Source: Capsicum annuum (Eukaryota; Streptophyta; Magnoliopsida; Solanales; Solanaceae). Taken from it: DNA of 64,000 bases. Position 1 is the stretch's first letter, and every line of letters begins with the position of its first letter. The stretch is from assembly GCF_002878395.1 (NCBI RefSeq), contig NC_061114.1, positions 161,390,631 to 161,454,630 of the forward strand, written 5' to 3'. The position numbers and the translations under genes were made by a program. This document shows, piece by piece, positions 51,747-63,360 of the stretch. The notes under the pieces are model-generated. The model was not told the origin of the DNA. It did not search any database and saw nothing but the letters and a program-made list of their open reading frames with translations.

Positions 51747-53790
51747 ATTGGTTTGATCCTGAAAGAAATGAAGGCAAAGATTTGGGAATCTCTATTCGAT
51801 CCTGTAATTATGTATCTACTTGATGCTTTCAAATGAAACAACTTACTTCATTAATAAAAGAAGGTATTTGGATGTTATTTTTAGTTTTATATACAAGTTA
51901 ACTCTTTATTTGATTTGCACTTCCAATTCATTGGCCCATATCCTTCTATTGGTGGTCGGTAAGGGGAATAATTTGTGTCCTGTAAATTTGGGACTTTTTT
52001 TCTGCAAGACGACAACATGTAATGCCATGAAGAGCTGATTTGAGCAGTTTGAAACTTATGGAGAATATCACATATATGCTAGGGATGTTATGGTTTTGAT
52101 ATTGGCATGATTTCCTGTTGGGAGGACAAGGGCAAGTATTTTTCCAATAAATCAGTATCGACTGGATGAAATCTACCTCTACTTATGACCTTAAGATACC
52201 TGACTTTGTTTAGTAACTTAACGATAACAACTTGGCAATATTGATGTTGGTTTCAGTTAATACTATCTCCAAGATGACCTTAAAATGGCACCGATAGGAG
52301 AATGTGATATATGATTGACATGTCTCCTCCTTCCTCACCAAACAAAAGAAAAGGAGGAGAGAATTTGACATGTCTCCTCATGATGGGTTCCCTTCTCTGA
52401 TGCAAAGCCTTAATTAAGAGGGGGGCTTTATGTCCATTCTCTTTTAATTCCATCATACGATTGATAAAGGTATGAAAATGTACAATTGAAGATACTTTGA
52501 TTTGTTGACGAGAACCCTGTCATTAATTTTATTCCCTTTTGTCTCATTATATTGTATTTTTGATTCCAAGGTACTTCTCGAGTTTTCTTGTTAGTTCTAG
52601 AATGATATTTTTAACTTTTTGCTACTCAATTATATTAAAGTAATGCTCAAACATAATGCTAGTTTTGTGTTGCCAAAACTTTTTCTTCTTTATCAGGTGG
52701 CAAGACAGATTTCTGTTCATATTTAACCTGAACATTGGGTTGTGGATACACCTCTGCACGTGATGAGTGAGTTTTAAGTACCACTACGGATGCCGAGGTC
52801 GATTCCTTTGCCAGAAGGTAAGCTCCAATAGGTTCTGCAAGTCAAAATTAGGGGTAAATGAAGAGAACATTTCCAAGAAAATCAATCATGCAGAGTAGCT
52901 GTGTCATAACTTATATGATTGCAGAGTTCAAATGTAATGATGGCCTAAGCTTTATTGTTCATCTGTAGTGTTAGCATAGGTTAGTATTCTGGCAGAGAAA
53001 GATAGTATTTTGTCCAGCTATTTAGAATTTTGGACCAACCTGGTGGAAATTTCTAGTGGATGATGACATAGTTGGACTGTCTAACCTGTCTCTTTGTATG
53101 TATTCACTGCAGGCTGCAACTTTAATCAATATAATTGTAGCTCATGTGGATTAATTGGGGAAGTTCATTTGGTTGTTTGACAAAAATAATTACAACGGCC
53201 TAGCAATTTCATCAATAAAATCTACTCTACTTATGCAAAAATTACGTATATTATATGTACACATACGAAAAGTATACAGTTCCTTTGCTGTTATTTTGAT
53301 GGACGACTATGCAGTGTAAAAATTCTTTTAATTTATTAGTGTTATTTTTAAAAGCATGCTATATGCATAGAAGTTCTCATCGTTGTCTTTTCGTAATGAA
53401 GTTTTACTGCAAATTTTCCGTTGCCTAAGTAGCCCAGCAGTTGTCTTAGTTTTCTTGTCATCTTTAGAACACAGTCGGATGTGTTAATAACCATACTTGG
53501 AATTGGAATGTTCTTTCCCTTTGGATATGAATTACCTATACTAAAATTGATCCATCAATGTGCAGTGTAGTTTTACATGTGACAGAAGGTTGGTTACCAA
53601 ATTTATTAAGGTTATCAGTTAAGGTACATATCATAAATATTTGTATGTAATTACCTTGCAAGTAAGCTACACAAAAACTTCAACCATTAGGCCTTGGTCT
53701 AAATAAGGTGGGGCGGCTATATGAATGCTTATTGAAGACATGTCGACAATAAACTACAACTAAAAAAAAGATTTTACGGTATTTATAAAT
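51747..53790. other. No recognised gene
   Basis: AT-rich sequence with no frame that I recognise. A short echo of ATTTGACATGTCTCCTC- and GACATGTCTCCTCCTT-like strings lies at 52316-52380. It may hold introns or an untranslated part of an unrecognised gene. Confidence 0.45.
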
Positions 53791-54105
53791 TTGCCAAGAC
53801 ACTTGCAAAAACTACAATTCCTACTTATATTTGGATTTTATGCAAAATTGCATATAAGGAATGCAATCCGTTCCTATGCTTCTTCTTCATCGGCAATCAC
53901 GTCTGGAAAGACATTCCTCGACCATAGACCATCTCCGCAACCTCCTCCACCGCTACCTCCAGAATCAAATCCGTTGAAGTCCACAAGTATTGGAGCTGGG
54001 TTTTGTCTTGCTACGCCTGCTGTCAGGTTTTTTTCTTTATTGATGATGGGTGGTGATTTGGGTTTGTATTTTTTCTCATACTTTTCCTTCTCTAACTCTC
54101 TCTAA
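53791..54105 (+). CDS. Unrecognised short frame with proline-rich segment
   Basis: 104 codons: a basic, Ala/Ser-containing start (KLHIRNAIRSYASSSSAITS) that could act as an organelle-targeting peptide, then a proline-rich part (RPSPQPPPPLPPES) and GAGFCLATPAVRFFSLLMMG. A possible splice donor (CTGTCAG-GTTTTT) lies at about 54027, so this may be a first exon. No domain is recognised and no downstream exon was found; it may be chance. Confidence 0.2.
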   Translation: MPRHLQKLQFLLIFGFYAKLHIRNAIRSYASSSSAITSGKTFLDHRPSPQPPPPLPPESNPLKSTSIGAGFCLATPAVRFFSLLMMGGDLGLYFFSYFSFSNSL

Positions 54106-54877
54106 TATTGCTCGGTTGAATCAGACTTCAAAAATTAAAATACAATGTATGAGATGTAGGCAATTTCTTTATCGATGGTGGTGTTTTGGATCTATATTTG
54201 TTCTTACCCTGTATCGCTGGTTGGATGAATCATACATCAAAAATTGAAATACCATGTAAAAGATTGGGGTTGTGTGATATAATGTATCTCATAAATTGAA
54301 TGGCTGACATATAAGTTTGAGATGATTTGAGTTGTTTTTCATGATAGATACAAGTGTATCTCATAAAATATAAGTTTGATACACTGGAATATAGTGACAT
54401 AAAGGTGTATAGAAGCAAGTATACATTTGTATCTTCTCTACATTCAATATATCTTCAATCGTCGCTCTTATTTGATTGTATGCTGTATATATCTTCAGAG
54501 GAGTATGTTGTATGTATGAATAGATCTAGGTTGTTTTTTTCTTTTCTTCTTTGTATGTGTCATCTCTGTACTTCTTTATGAGTGAGAGAGAATATAGTTT
54601 GTTGAGTGAGCAATATATCTGATCTTTATTGTATGTATCGATATAATGAAATTAAGTGAACGAATATGACCTATCATGAATGTAGTCATCAAGAATGTAT
54701 GTGTTGATATAACCTTTAAAGTGAATAAATACAAGTGATAAAAGCTAATAGCAATTGAGACTCTATCCATAGATATTGCCCGAGTGAGCAAGAAAAGACA
54801 ACTACTAAAACAAAACAATAACTATAAATGGAAAATAAGCAAACTATAGTTATATATCTTGATTAGGCTCTAAACTA
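54106..54877. other. No recognised gene
   Basis: AT-rich sequence up to the Ogre LTR. A short near-duplication (ATGTATGAGATGTAGG and TGGATGAATCATACATCAAAAATTGAAATA-like strings at 54118-54255) is the only structure seen. Confidence 0.45.
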
Positions 54878-56793
54878 TGTCACACCCCTTTTAAATTAAA
54901 AAGATTAATTTTAAGTTTGAAAAGGGTTTTTATTATTAAGTGACAAAAGAAAACAAATTGTTTCAAAAAGGATTGTTTACATTCAAACTGAGAGTCGCCA
55001 CTTGGCATGAATCCGGTGTGCCATGTTACCTTTGAAAGTCCTTTTTCAAAATGATTTTTTTTACTCTAAAAATGATTTACAAATAGAGATTTCGGTTAAG
55101 GAATTCTATTGATCAAGGGGAAGTTGCTAGGCATCCCTTGGTCTCGTAGTTCGACCACGGTCGCTTTGTAGAGTAATATCGGCTAGTATGACACTATGGA
55201 TGCGTAAACCAACAAAACACATAAACAGGCAAACAAACAACCAAAAACTATCAAAAATCCCAAAATAGTGTCCAGTCCAATTTATTACAAACCAAAATAA
55301 AATATTAAAATAAACCTACACTAACCTATACTAACCCTGACCCATGCTCTACCCGATGCCTCGGGCCTTCATCACGAACTTTCTTTGTGTACAAGATACT
55401 TTGGGGAATTCCCCGAATAAATCAATACAAAACCCTCAAGGCATTCCCCAGCCAAATGAGTACAATTTTAATTTTTGTGTGATAAAGTAAACAAACCATT
55501 CACACATAAATTCAAACACTCAACAAATAGTTATTCCTAAATTTTGCCTACCCGACCTAACATTTGCCTACTGATTTCGATCTAAAACATGATATTATCA
55601 AACTTAGCAAATTTGATGCCTATTTTGCATCAAACAAACATCAATTAATCAATACAAGCTAATCACATTCATTTTTATCAGTTTTCAAATCTCACATCCC
55701 CCCTAAATTTATTCTTAACATGATTATACCAATTCAATACGCAATCCATCAATCTAGTAAATCAACAACATATCAACACAAGTAATTGTCCATCACCAAC
55801 AGAGATCAACCCAACAAATAATGTTCATTCCGATGCATCAAATATAACAAGCGATGAAATAAAGAAAGGAAAAGAATAGAATTAGACCTCAATTTGAAGA
55901 TTTTGAAATTCAATGTATTATTCCACTTGAACACGATAGAATCCATGTCAGAAACCTCAAACCGAACCTCAACGATGAACAAACCAACCCAAATAGATTC
56001 ACGATTTTCCACCAAAATTGCAACAAAATCGCGAATGTGGGCTCAGGATGTTTTTCGGAGGGTTTCGCCGAAACTGACTCAACGAGGGTCGAGTTTGATT
56101 GAGAATCAGATGCGGGGTGGGTGAAACAGGTTTACCCGTCCTCACTGGTGGAGCCAATTCCGGTGGAATTCACTAAATTTTCATTGTTTTTGAGGTGTTG
56201 GTCACCGTCAGTGTCATTTTTCTAGCAAAAAACTCATTGAAACAATCATCCTCCACCTATTCTTTCTCTCTCTCTATTAATTTTTTCTCCCTTCATGCTC
56301 TCGATCTCCCCACCCTGATGTCCATCCAGTGTGTGTGTTGGGTATATCGGTGTGAGTATCTGTCTGTGTATGTTGTGCGTGTATGAAATATAAAATGGAA
56401 ATTGTGTTATTATGTGTGAGTGTATTCCATGAGGGTGTATATCTATGGCGGCTTTTTAATAAGAAAAAATAGAAGTCAGTGAATGTGTCCAATTCCCCCT
56501 TTTGTGTGTTTATATGAGGTGTATATATGTATTTACGATGTGAGTGATGATGTGTGTATTATGAGTGGCGTGAGGTATGTGGGTAGAAGGGGGTATGGGG
56601 TAGAAGGTGTGAGGTGGCAAAAATTAGTTAGGGTGGGTGGTGAATTTTTTGAGGGTTTATTAGGATAAGATGGTTATGGATTTGTTTATTTGGCCTTTAG
56701 TTGGGGGGATTATCACATGATTGAGGGTGCATGGTAAGATAGGGTAAATGGGTAAAAATACACTCTCAAGAGGGACAAAATTATGTGTCAACA
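54878..56793 (-). repeat. Ogre-type 3' LTR
   Basis: On the minus strand it starts TGTTGACACATAATTTTGTC (56793) and ends AAAGGGGTGTGACA (54878), 1916 bp. The part 54880-55500 matches 63363-64000 closely (ACTGAGAGTCGCCACTTGGC, GACCACGGTCGCTTTGTAGA, TGACCCATGCTCTACCCGAT). A TG-rich microsatellite-like patch lies at 56320-56590. Short frames inside it are chance. Confidence 0.9.
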
Positions 56794-56808
56794 TCATGCC
56801 CCTTTTTG
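56794..56808 (-). other. Polypurine tract of the Ogre-type element
   Basis: The minus strand reads AAAAAGGGGCATGA directly before the LTR start. Confidence 0.75.
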
Positions 56809-57119
56809 GATGCAAACACAAAGTGTTTTCAGACAAAGAAGTAGACGAGATAGAATTTTCACCTGACCATTATTCGAAGAGAGGAAAAGAAGGACAAATT
56901 ACCACCGAGTCTTGATTTAGGACATCCTACCTACCCCAAGTTGTGTGTGAGTCAAGTCACAGGTATTTTTAGGATTGACAAGGAGGGAGACTATATCGAG
57001 TTGGAGAGTCGAGTGAGGTCCCGTCGACGTTCCAGTCCATGGCTCTGTCATCACATCGAAAATAAAAATTACAAGTTAAAAACATAAATAAAATTACAAA
57101 AGTCCTGTCTATGCAGCTT

Positions 57120-57430
57120 TCCTTGACTCTTGACTAGCTATTTCATCACCCTATTCTTCATGTGGGCTCCTGACTTGCAATTTCTTCACGTTGTTCTCCA
57201 GGTGGGCTCCTGACTTGTAATTTCTTCAACTTATTACTTGGATTTCAATTTCTTCACCCTATTCTCCAGGCAGGCTCCTGACTTGCTATTTCTTCTATTT
57301 GTTGAGTTTCAATTCTCTACCTTGTTGCTTGACTTTTAATTTCTTCACCTTGTTACTTGACTTTCAACTTCTTCACCTTGTTGCTTGACTTTTCATTTAT
57401 TCTCCTTTTTCTTCAGGTGGGTTCCTGAAA
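57120..57430. repeat. Irregular tandem repeats, CTTGACT/TTTCTTCACC units
   Basis: About eight units of 28-55 bp built from GGGCTCCTGACTTG, AATTTCTTCACCTTGTT and TTCTCCAGG. They are part of the 3' untranslated region of the Ogre-type element. Confidence 0.85.
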
Positions 57431-57599
57431 TCAAATCAAAACTAAAAAGAAAATTATTCCAAACCAAGATTATTATAAAGAGAGATTCCATTTTCCAGAA
57501 AAGTAAAGTTCCAAACAACATGAATTACATTTTAGCCCCAGTTTATCATTAGAGGACTTTTGTGAAAATCATATCATGACTACTTGAAAAACCCAAACA

Positions 57600-58440
57600 G
57601 GAAATACATCTTCTCTGGGTTAATTGGAATGATTCGACTAGAAAGTGCATTTTCTAGGAGTCAAAGGGAATAACTCGACTAGAAATTACATCTTCTAGGA
57701 ATCAAGAGGAATGACTCAACTAGAAGGTACATCTTCTGGGGGTCAAAGGGAATGACTCGACTAGGAGGTACATCTTCTGGGAGTCAAAGGAAATGACTTG
57801 ACTAAAAAGTACATCTTCTAGAAATCAAAGGGAATGACTTGACTAGGAGGTACATCTTCTGGCAGTCAAAGGGAATCACTCGACTAGAAAGTACATCTTC
57901 TAGGAGTCAAAGGGAATGAATCGACTAAAAGGTACATCTTCTGGGAGTCAAAGGTAATGACTCTACTAGGAGATACATCTTCTAGGAGTCAAAAGGAATG
58001 ACTTGAATAAAAAGTACATCTTCTAGGAATCAAAGGAAATGACTAGACTAGAAGGTATATCTTCTAAAAGTCAAAGGGAATGATGTGAATAGAAAGTACA
58101 TCTTCAAGGAATCAAGGGGAATGACTCGACTAGAAGGTACATCTTCTACAAGTCAAAAGGAATGACTCGACTAGAAAGTACATCTTCTAAGAATAAAGGG
58201 GAATGAATCGACTAGGAGGTACATCTTCTGGGAGTCAAAGGGAATGAATCGACTAAGAAGTACAACTTTTAGAAATCAAGGAAAATAACTCGACTAGGAG
58301 GTACATCTTCTGGGAGTCAAAGGGAATGACTATACTAGAAAGTACATCTTCTAGGAATGAAGGGGAATGACTCGACTAGAAGGTACATCTTCTAGGAGTC
58401 AAAGGGAATGACTCGACTAGAAAGTACATCTTCTAGGATT
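57600..58440. repeat. 41-bp minisatellite, about 20 copies
   Basis: Repeats of the type ACTCGACTAGAAAGTACATC, then TTCTAGGAGTCAAAGGGAATG, with about 21 occurrences of TACATCTTCT or a close variant. Many neighbours alternate between GGAGGTACATCTTCTGGGAG and GAAAGTACATCTTCTAGGAA forms, suggesting an 82-bp higher-order unit. It lies between the lost pol and the LTR of the Ogre-type element, the known place for such arrays. No coding function. Confidence 0.95.
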
Positions 58441-60399
58441 GAAGGTTCAATTTAAGAAGTGTATCACCTAGCAATTGAAAATGGAAATACCTGAACAAGA
58501 AAGTGTGTCTCTGAGGGATATATAATGATGAATTTTTACCATGATTTGATTATCAAATTTGTGCAAAAACATTGCTTCCTGCATTGGTAGAAGTGGGGCA
58601 TTGAAGCCCTTGATATTTATGCTCTGAAGTCCTTGATTTGAAGGTAACATGTTTCCTGTTTCATCAAAGAAAACTTGTGAGCTTAAAACATAGTGGCTGG
58701 TTTATGAATTTGGCTTTCGCAGCAATCACTCTTACCCTCGTCACATTTACCTTGCTTCCAACCATTAGCATATATCATTAACTTGCATCATTATTGACCC
58801 AAAATCAGATTATTAAGAGTTTCTCTGAAACAAACACAGTATCTCTGCTTTGCTAGGCTTCTCAGATAAATCCTTTGAAGCTTGGTATTTTCATGAGTTC
58901 CCAGACTTGCCTATTGACAAAACTTTCTAAATGCCTTACTTCGGCTCACAATCATGTCTCTTTTATGTGCTGGCCTTTTTTCTTGCTTTGTCCAATTGAA
59001 GAAGCTGACAGCCAGTTTTAAAATCTTTTCTCACTTGTTTTGACATGGACTTGACTCAAAGACAAGAAAAAAATAATAATGATTTTTTATTTGGATAACT
59101 GACTCAAGAAAATAAAATAAAAATAAAAATAAAAATCAAGAAAGAAAAGACAATGAATGTCCCCATTTAAAACAGAGAAACAAAAAATTTATTTAAAAAT
59201 GTCCCCATTTAAAACAAAGAAATGAAAAATTTATTTAAAAATAAAAGTCAACTCTAATGATGATGCCATGCATTTTGGATTAAGCTACCTGATCTTTCCA
59301 TCCAAACTTTCTACCAATTGTTCTTGAGTTAATGACCCTAAAATAGAGGTGCTTTCATAGACCAACTGCATTCAGAGATCTCATTTGGCTAGTGACGCCT
59401 TGAAGGGTTTTCACCAATAAACCTCTCTCATTTTTTTTTCTCAGCTCATCATTGCCTTATGGTATCCGTAAGGGTTTTCACTAATGATCTCTTATTTTTT
59501 TTAATTCTTTTTTCTTTTTTTTTTGACACACTCGTTTTTAAAACCTTTCTGACTTTATTCTTTTACTCGTCACTTTTCTTGAACTTTGCTAACTCCATCT
59601 TGATCCCAAAAGAGAGATATGAAAGAAAATAAAATTGAAGCTCAAACAGGGTAAACAAAGGATGACATAACGTTTGAATAGCAAAATGAAATGCCTTCGT
59701 CATATCAATCCTTGAAAATGCAAGTACACATCATATAATATGAAATGAAAGATGAAGATCATTTTTGACTCTTTAACAACACTAACTTTAACTGAGCATG
59801 TGTTCCACTTCTTCTTCTATACTTGTCAAACATACAAATCCACTTTTGTTATACATTCCTCATGTTGAATGACTCATGATTTTGTTGAGTTGATTTTCTT
59901 TCTGTTCCTCTTGACAAAGGATCGCGCATTCATTGTTTGACCTAATTGAGATATGTCTTTCAATTGATGACCAAGTTATTCTTGTGATTCTCAAAATAAT
60001 TTTCTTGATTCTTAAAGAAGGCTTCAACTTGATCACCAATTTCATTAATACTCTATTTATTTTCTCAGATGCTCTTTTTTTTCTAACTTTAGCCCTCTGA
60101 TTCAATGTTTCATGCTTGAACTAGATTTTAAGATCTGACTGAAAATTCTGCAAGCATGTCATAACACTAGAACCAACATAAAATGCATTGTGTAAAGAAG
60201 ACAAACAAACAACTTAAAATAAGACAAAACAACAAGGACACCACATTTCATTAAAAGGAAAGATAGAAGGGTTTAAATGAAAATGATAGATAAACAAAAC
60301 AAGATAGATTTTGAACTATGACCCTAAAATAATTCTGAAAATAGAAAGAAAAATAAAAAAAACTAGCAATAGTCCTTCCAATTAAGGAAAAGAGTGACT
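58441..60399. other. Ogre-type internal region, no coding domain
   Basis: Here pol would be expected but no reverse-transcriptase, RNase H or integrase motif was seen on either strand. The region is AT-rich. A 42-bp tandem pair lies at 59157-59243 (ATGTCCCCATTTAAAAC). Confidence 0.6.
59157..59243. repeat. Tandem duplication, 42-bp unit, two copies
   Basis: Copies start at 59157 and 59199 and share ATGTCCCCATTTAAAACA and AAAAATTTATTTAAAAAT. Confidence 0.92.
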
Positions 60400-61867
60400 T
60401 CCCAAATGCTGAGCTTGGCATCTTAGCCATTGATTTGCACATTATAATTACTAGAGCTTTCATCACTGTTAATGTTTTGCAACACAATTAATTTATCTTG
60501 AATTATATTTTCTATTTCTCTTTTCAAAGCACGACAATCTTCAATACTGTGACCCTGAAGGTTAGAATGATATGCACATTGTACAGTAGGATTAAAATTT
60601 CTTGAATACGGGTCAGGAGTATACCCAAGGAGAGGACTAATCATGCCCTATTGTACTAATATTTAGAATAGACCAGCATATGATTCTCTAATTAGCGTAA
60701 AACTATCCCTAGGCTTCTACTTTTTTTCATTGTTTGACTTGGATCGAACATCCGGCCTAGAAGGGGTTTGATATATTTGTGGAGTTAGAGAATGACTCTG
60801 AGGAGTTAGTGCGCGCCATTGTGAGTAAGAAAGGACTTGAACATATGGTTGTGCGCTATATACTTGATATGGAGGTGGGAAATGGAGTATAATGGATTTT
60901 AAGAGTGATTATGTAGAGCCTGGGTATGAAATTGGGCTTGAGACTAGGGAGTGTCTTCTTGGGCGTGCCCGTTGTCCAACTACAATAGCAGTTGCATCTT
61001 TATCATTTATCTTCCCTCTAGTTTCCCTTAATTGATTGTAATATTGTCCCAAATATTTTACGAATTACTCATGTCCATTTTGCTCCTCAAATTTCGACAT
61101 CTCAAGGATTGGAGGAAGGTTAACACTTGAAGACATGCCCTAGTCTTTGTATGAAACATCTTCTTTACCCGCAGATCCTAGAAATTTTTTCATAGCATTT
61201 TCTGCACTCTTTATTTTTTCAACCATTGTCTTTGGCTCTTCTGGCACGCTAGACTTCTTGTTAAGAAGTTTTGGTGGTCTAGTTAACTTTGATGTGGGAT
61301 CCGGAGTATATCAATGATCATCAAGAGTATTGAACATGGGTCCACTAGCATATTGGGGCAGCACAATCATTGGATGGATAGCCAAAGTGGAAGCCTCAGT
61401 AGAAGGTTGAGCACCAAAAACACAGACAATATGTGGTGTTGTTAATGTGGTAGATTTATACTAAAGAGCTAGAGAATGAGTGATGGAAGCATTGTGATGC
61501 TTTTAGCTTGGAATGAATTCTGAGGCATGTTGTGATGCATCAACAACATTAGAAAATGGAGCTTGAAATTGTGATAGAAAACTCAAGGTATTTTGGGGTT
61601 AATAGTGGGGAATGAAGGACAAGGCAACCCACTGACCCAAGCTCGATGCATTTCCGTGATTTGTTGACTTAGTCTAAAAATTTCTTGCTTTAAACTTTTA
61701 TTTTTCTGACTCTTTGTTTGATCCACGATGTCACTCTCTATATCCTTGTTGGACACAACAAACCCTTTCTTGAATTTGGTGTGATATGAAGGACCATCCA
61801 AAATGCCACAAACCAACCACCTTAAACTAATTGAACAAGAGATAACAAATGCGTTAGAGTTTAACAT
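60400..61867 (-). pseudogene. Ogre/Tat-type gag, broken
   Basis: On the minus strand, from high to low. SLKQEIFRLSQQITEMHRAW with SGLPCPSFP at 61583-61720 is the usual amino-terminal coiled part. Then come VNLPPILEMSKFEEQNGHE (about 61100), a QPYVQVLSYSQWRALTPQ linker (60840) and LGYTPDPYSRNFNP. The metal-binding CAYHSNLQGHSIEDC follows with ALKREIENIIQDKLIVLQ at 60480-60590. The gag core between GHE and the linker is deleted: full gags carry several hundred residues there. Stops and frame changes are numerous. Confidence 0.8.
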
Positions 61868-61914
61868 TTCCTCAAAATCTTTCTTATTTTTTTTTTCTTT
61901 TGAAAAAGAGCACC

Positions 61915-62380
61915 AAACCTAAGAAAGGTGCCTACGTATCTCACTACCGAGAGAGGAGAATCAGGTGTGCGTAGTTCGTGAAGTTTGACCAAAACATAAC
62001 TAATCAAACACTCTTTTTTTCTTTTTGAAACCTTACAAGAAAAGAAAATAACAACGTGTCAAAAGAATTGACGAAAATCTTTTTGCATTTTTTTCATCTT
62101 TAAAATCTCTATACAAAATAAAATCTATGATTACCAAAGAAAATATTTTTGGATTTTTTGATTTTGAATTTCATACGAAAATGGAACTTGAAACTATTAA
62201 AGAATTTTTTTTTTTGTAATTTTCTTTTAAAGATATATCTGACACCTACTTTAAATGAAGAGTAAATAAAATCTTTTTAGATTTTTGAAATAAGATCACC
62301 GTACCCTAGAAGGGCTGCTTACGTATCTCACTCTCGAGAGAGAAGAATCAAGTGTGCGTAGTTCATCCAGATTGGACAAT
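61915..62380 (-). repeat. Duplicated leader motif of the Ogre-type element
   Basis: Two diverged copies, at about 61922-61987 and 62305-62365, share TACGTATCTCACT, CGAGAGAG, AGAATCA and GTGTGCGTAGTTC. T-rich runs lie between them. This belongs to the untranslated leader between primer site and gag. Confidence 0.8.
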
Positions 62381-63338
62381 TAAGGATTAAATAACAACTA
62401 AACATTGGTTTAAGAGACATGACCAAAGGCAGATGATGAAAAATGTCAGTAAAATCTTTTTGAGTTTTCAATTTGACACTTCATATAAAAATAACACCAA
62501 CAACTATGAAAGAAAAATCTTTTTGGTTTTTTGTTATATAAAATGCACAAAACTTCTACCATCTTTTTTTGAATTTTTTTTTTATAAAAATCTCCTACTA
62601 AAAAAGATCTTTTTGAAAGTTTTGAATTATGAATACTTGCTAAAGGAAACAAAGGTAAAATCTCTTTCATGTTTTTTTTTTTTTTGAGTAAATGAGTGTA
62701 AAAGGTAAAAAAATCTTTTTGAATTGTGAAAATCAAAAGTTATAAAGAACTCTAAAAACTACAAATCACTTTTTTCCTTTTTTTTCCTCTTGTCTAAGCA
62801 CGCGCTCCTTCAATTTTAACATATGTTTTCCCCAAATCAATCCGTCAAATGACCCTATTATCCTCAAAGATGCAACAACTAGCACGTAAGGATACTTTAG
62901 GGGTGAGTCTCCTACAAAGAACCAAGTGGCTCTCACTAGGTCTCAATATGATGCAGATAAGCATGACCTAAAAGTTGACCTAGGCTGGGGTCCATTAACA
63001 AGGCTGTTTGGGGGAGCGTATGGTCGATAGTGGCTATAACATCTTTCCACCCACTCCATACATCCTACGGCTCCCCCTCCTAAAATAAGGGTGACTCAAC
63101 TAGAGTTCGTGTACACGACGTGTACTCCGGGACTTATTGCGAAATAATAACTTGGGGTAATGCACGTGATGCTAGATATAAAGCTATAACAGATAAGAGA
63201 AAAACTATAAACATGTAGCACATAGGCACTCAACAATGATAAAACAATAACACAAACACTAACAAAACAAAATATATATACACATATAGTGTCAAACTGA
63301 GCCGATAAACTCAAAAAATAAGCCCAAAATCTGAAAAA
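61988..63338 (-). other. Ogre-type 5' leader, no gene
   Basis: T/A-rich leader on the minus strand between the primer site and the gag remnant, with long poly-A/poly-T runs (for example 62660-62685). A less AT-rich part at 62870-63130 contains GTGTACACGACGTGTAC, an almost palindromic string. Short frames here look like chance. Confidence 0.55.
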
Positions 63339-63356
63339 TTCCCAGCAGAGTCGCCA
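63339..63356 (-). other. Primer binding site, tRNA-Arg type
   Basis: The minus strand reads TGGCGACTCTGCTGGGAA, one base from the TGGCGACTCTGCTGGGGA site of Ogre elements. Confidence 0.85.
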
Positions 63357-63360
63357 GAGC

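Noticed and set aside
56195..56668. Short frames in the Ogre LTR
   Set aside because: They fall in TG-rich microsatellite-like sequence within an LTR and have no recognisable domain.
57600..58440. CRISPR-like array from regular 41-bp spacing
   Set aside because: Whole units repeat with no unique spacers, in a plant retrotransposon; it is a minisatellite.
62433..62736. Phe/Lys-rich frames of 84-96 codons on both strands
   Set aside because: Product of poly-A and poly-T runs in the Ogre leader.
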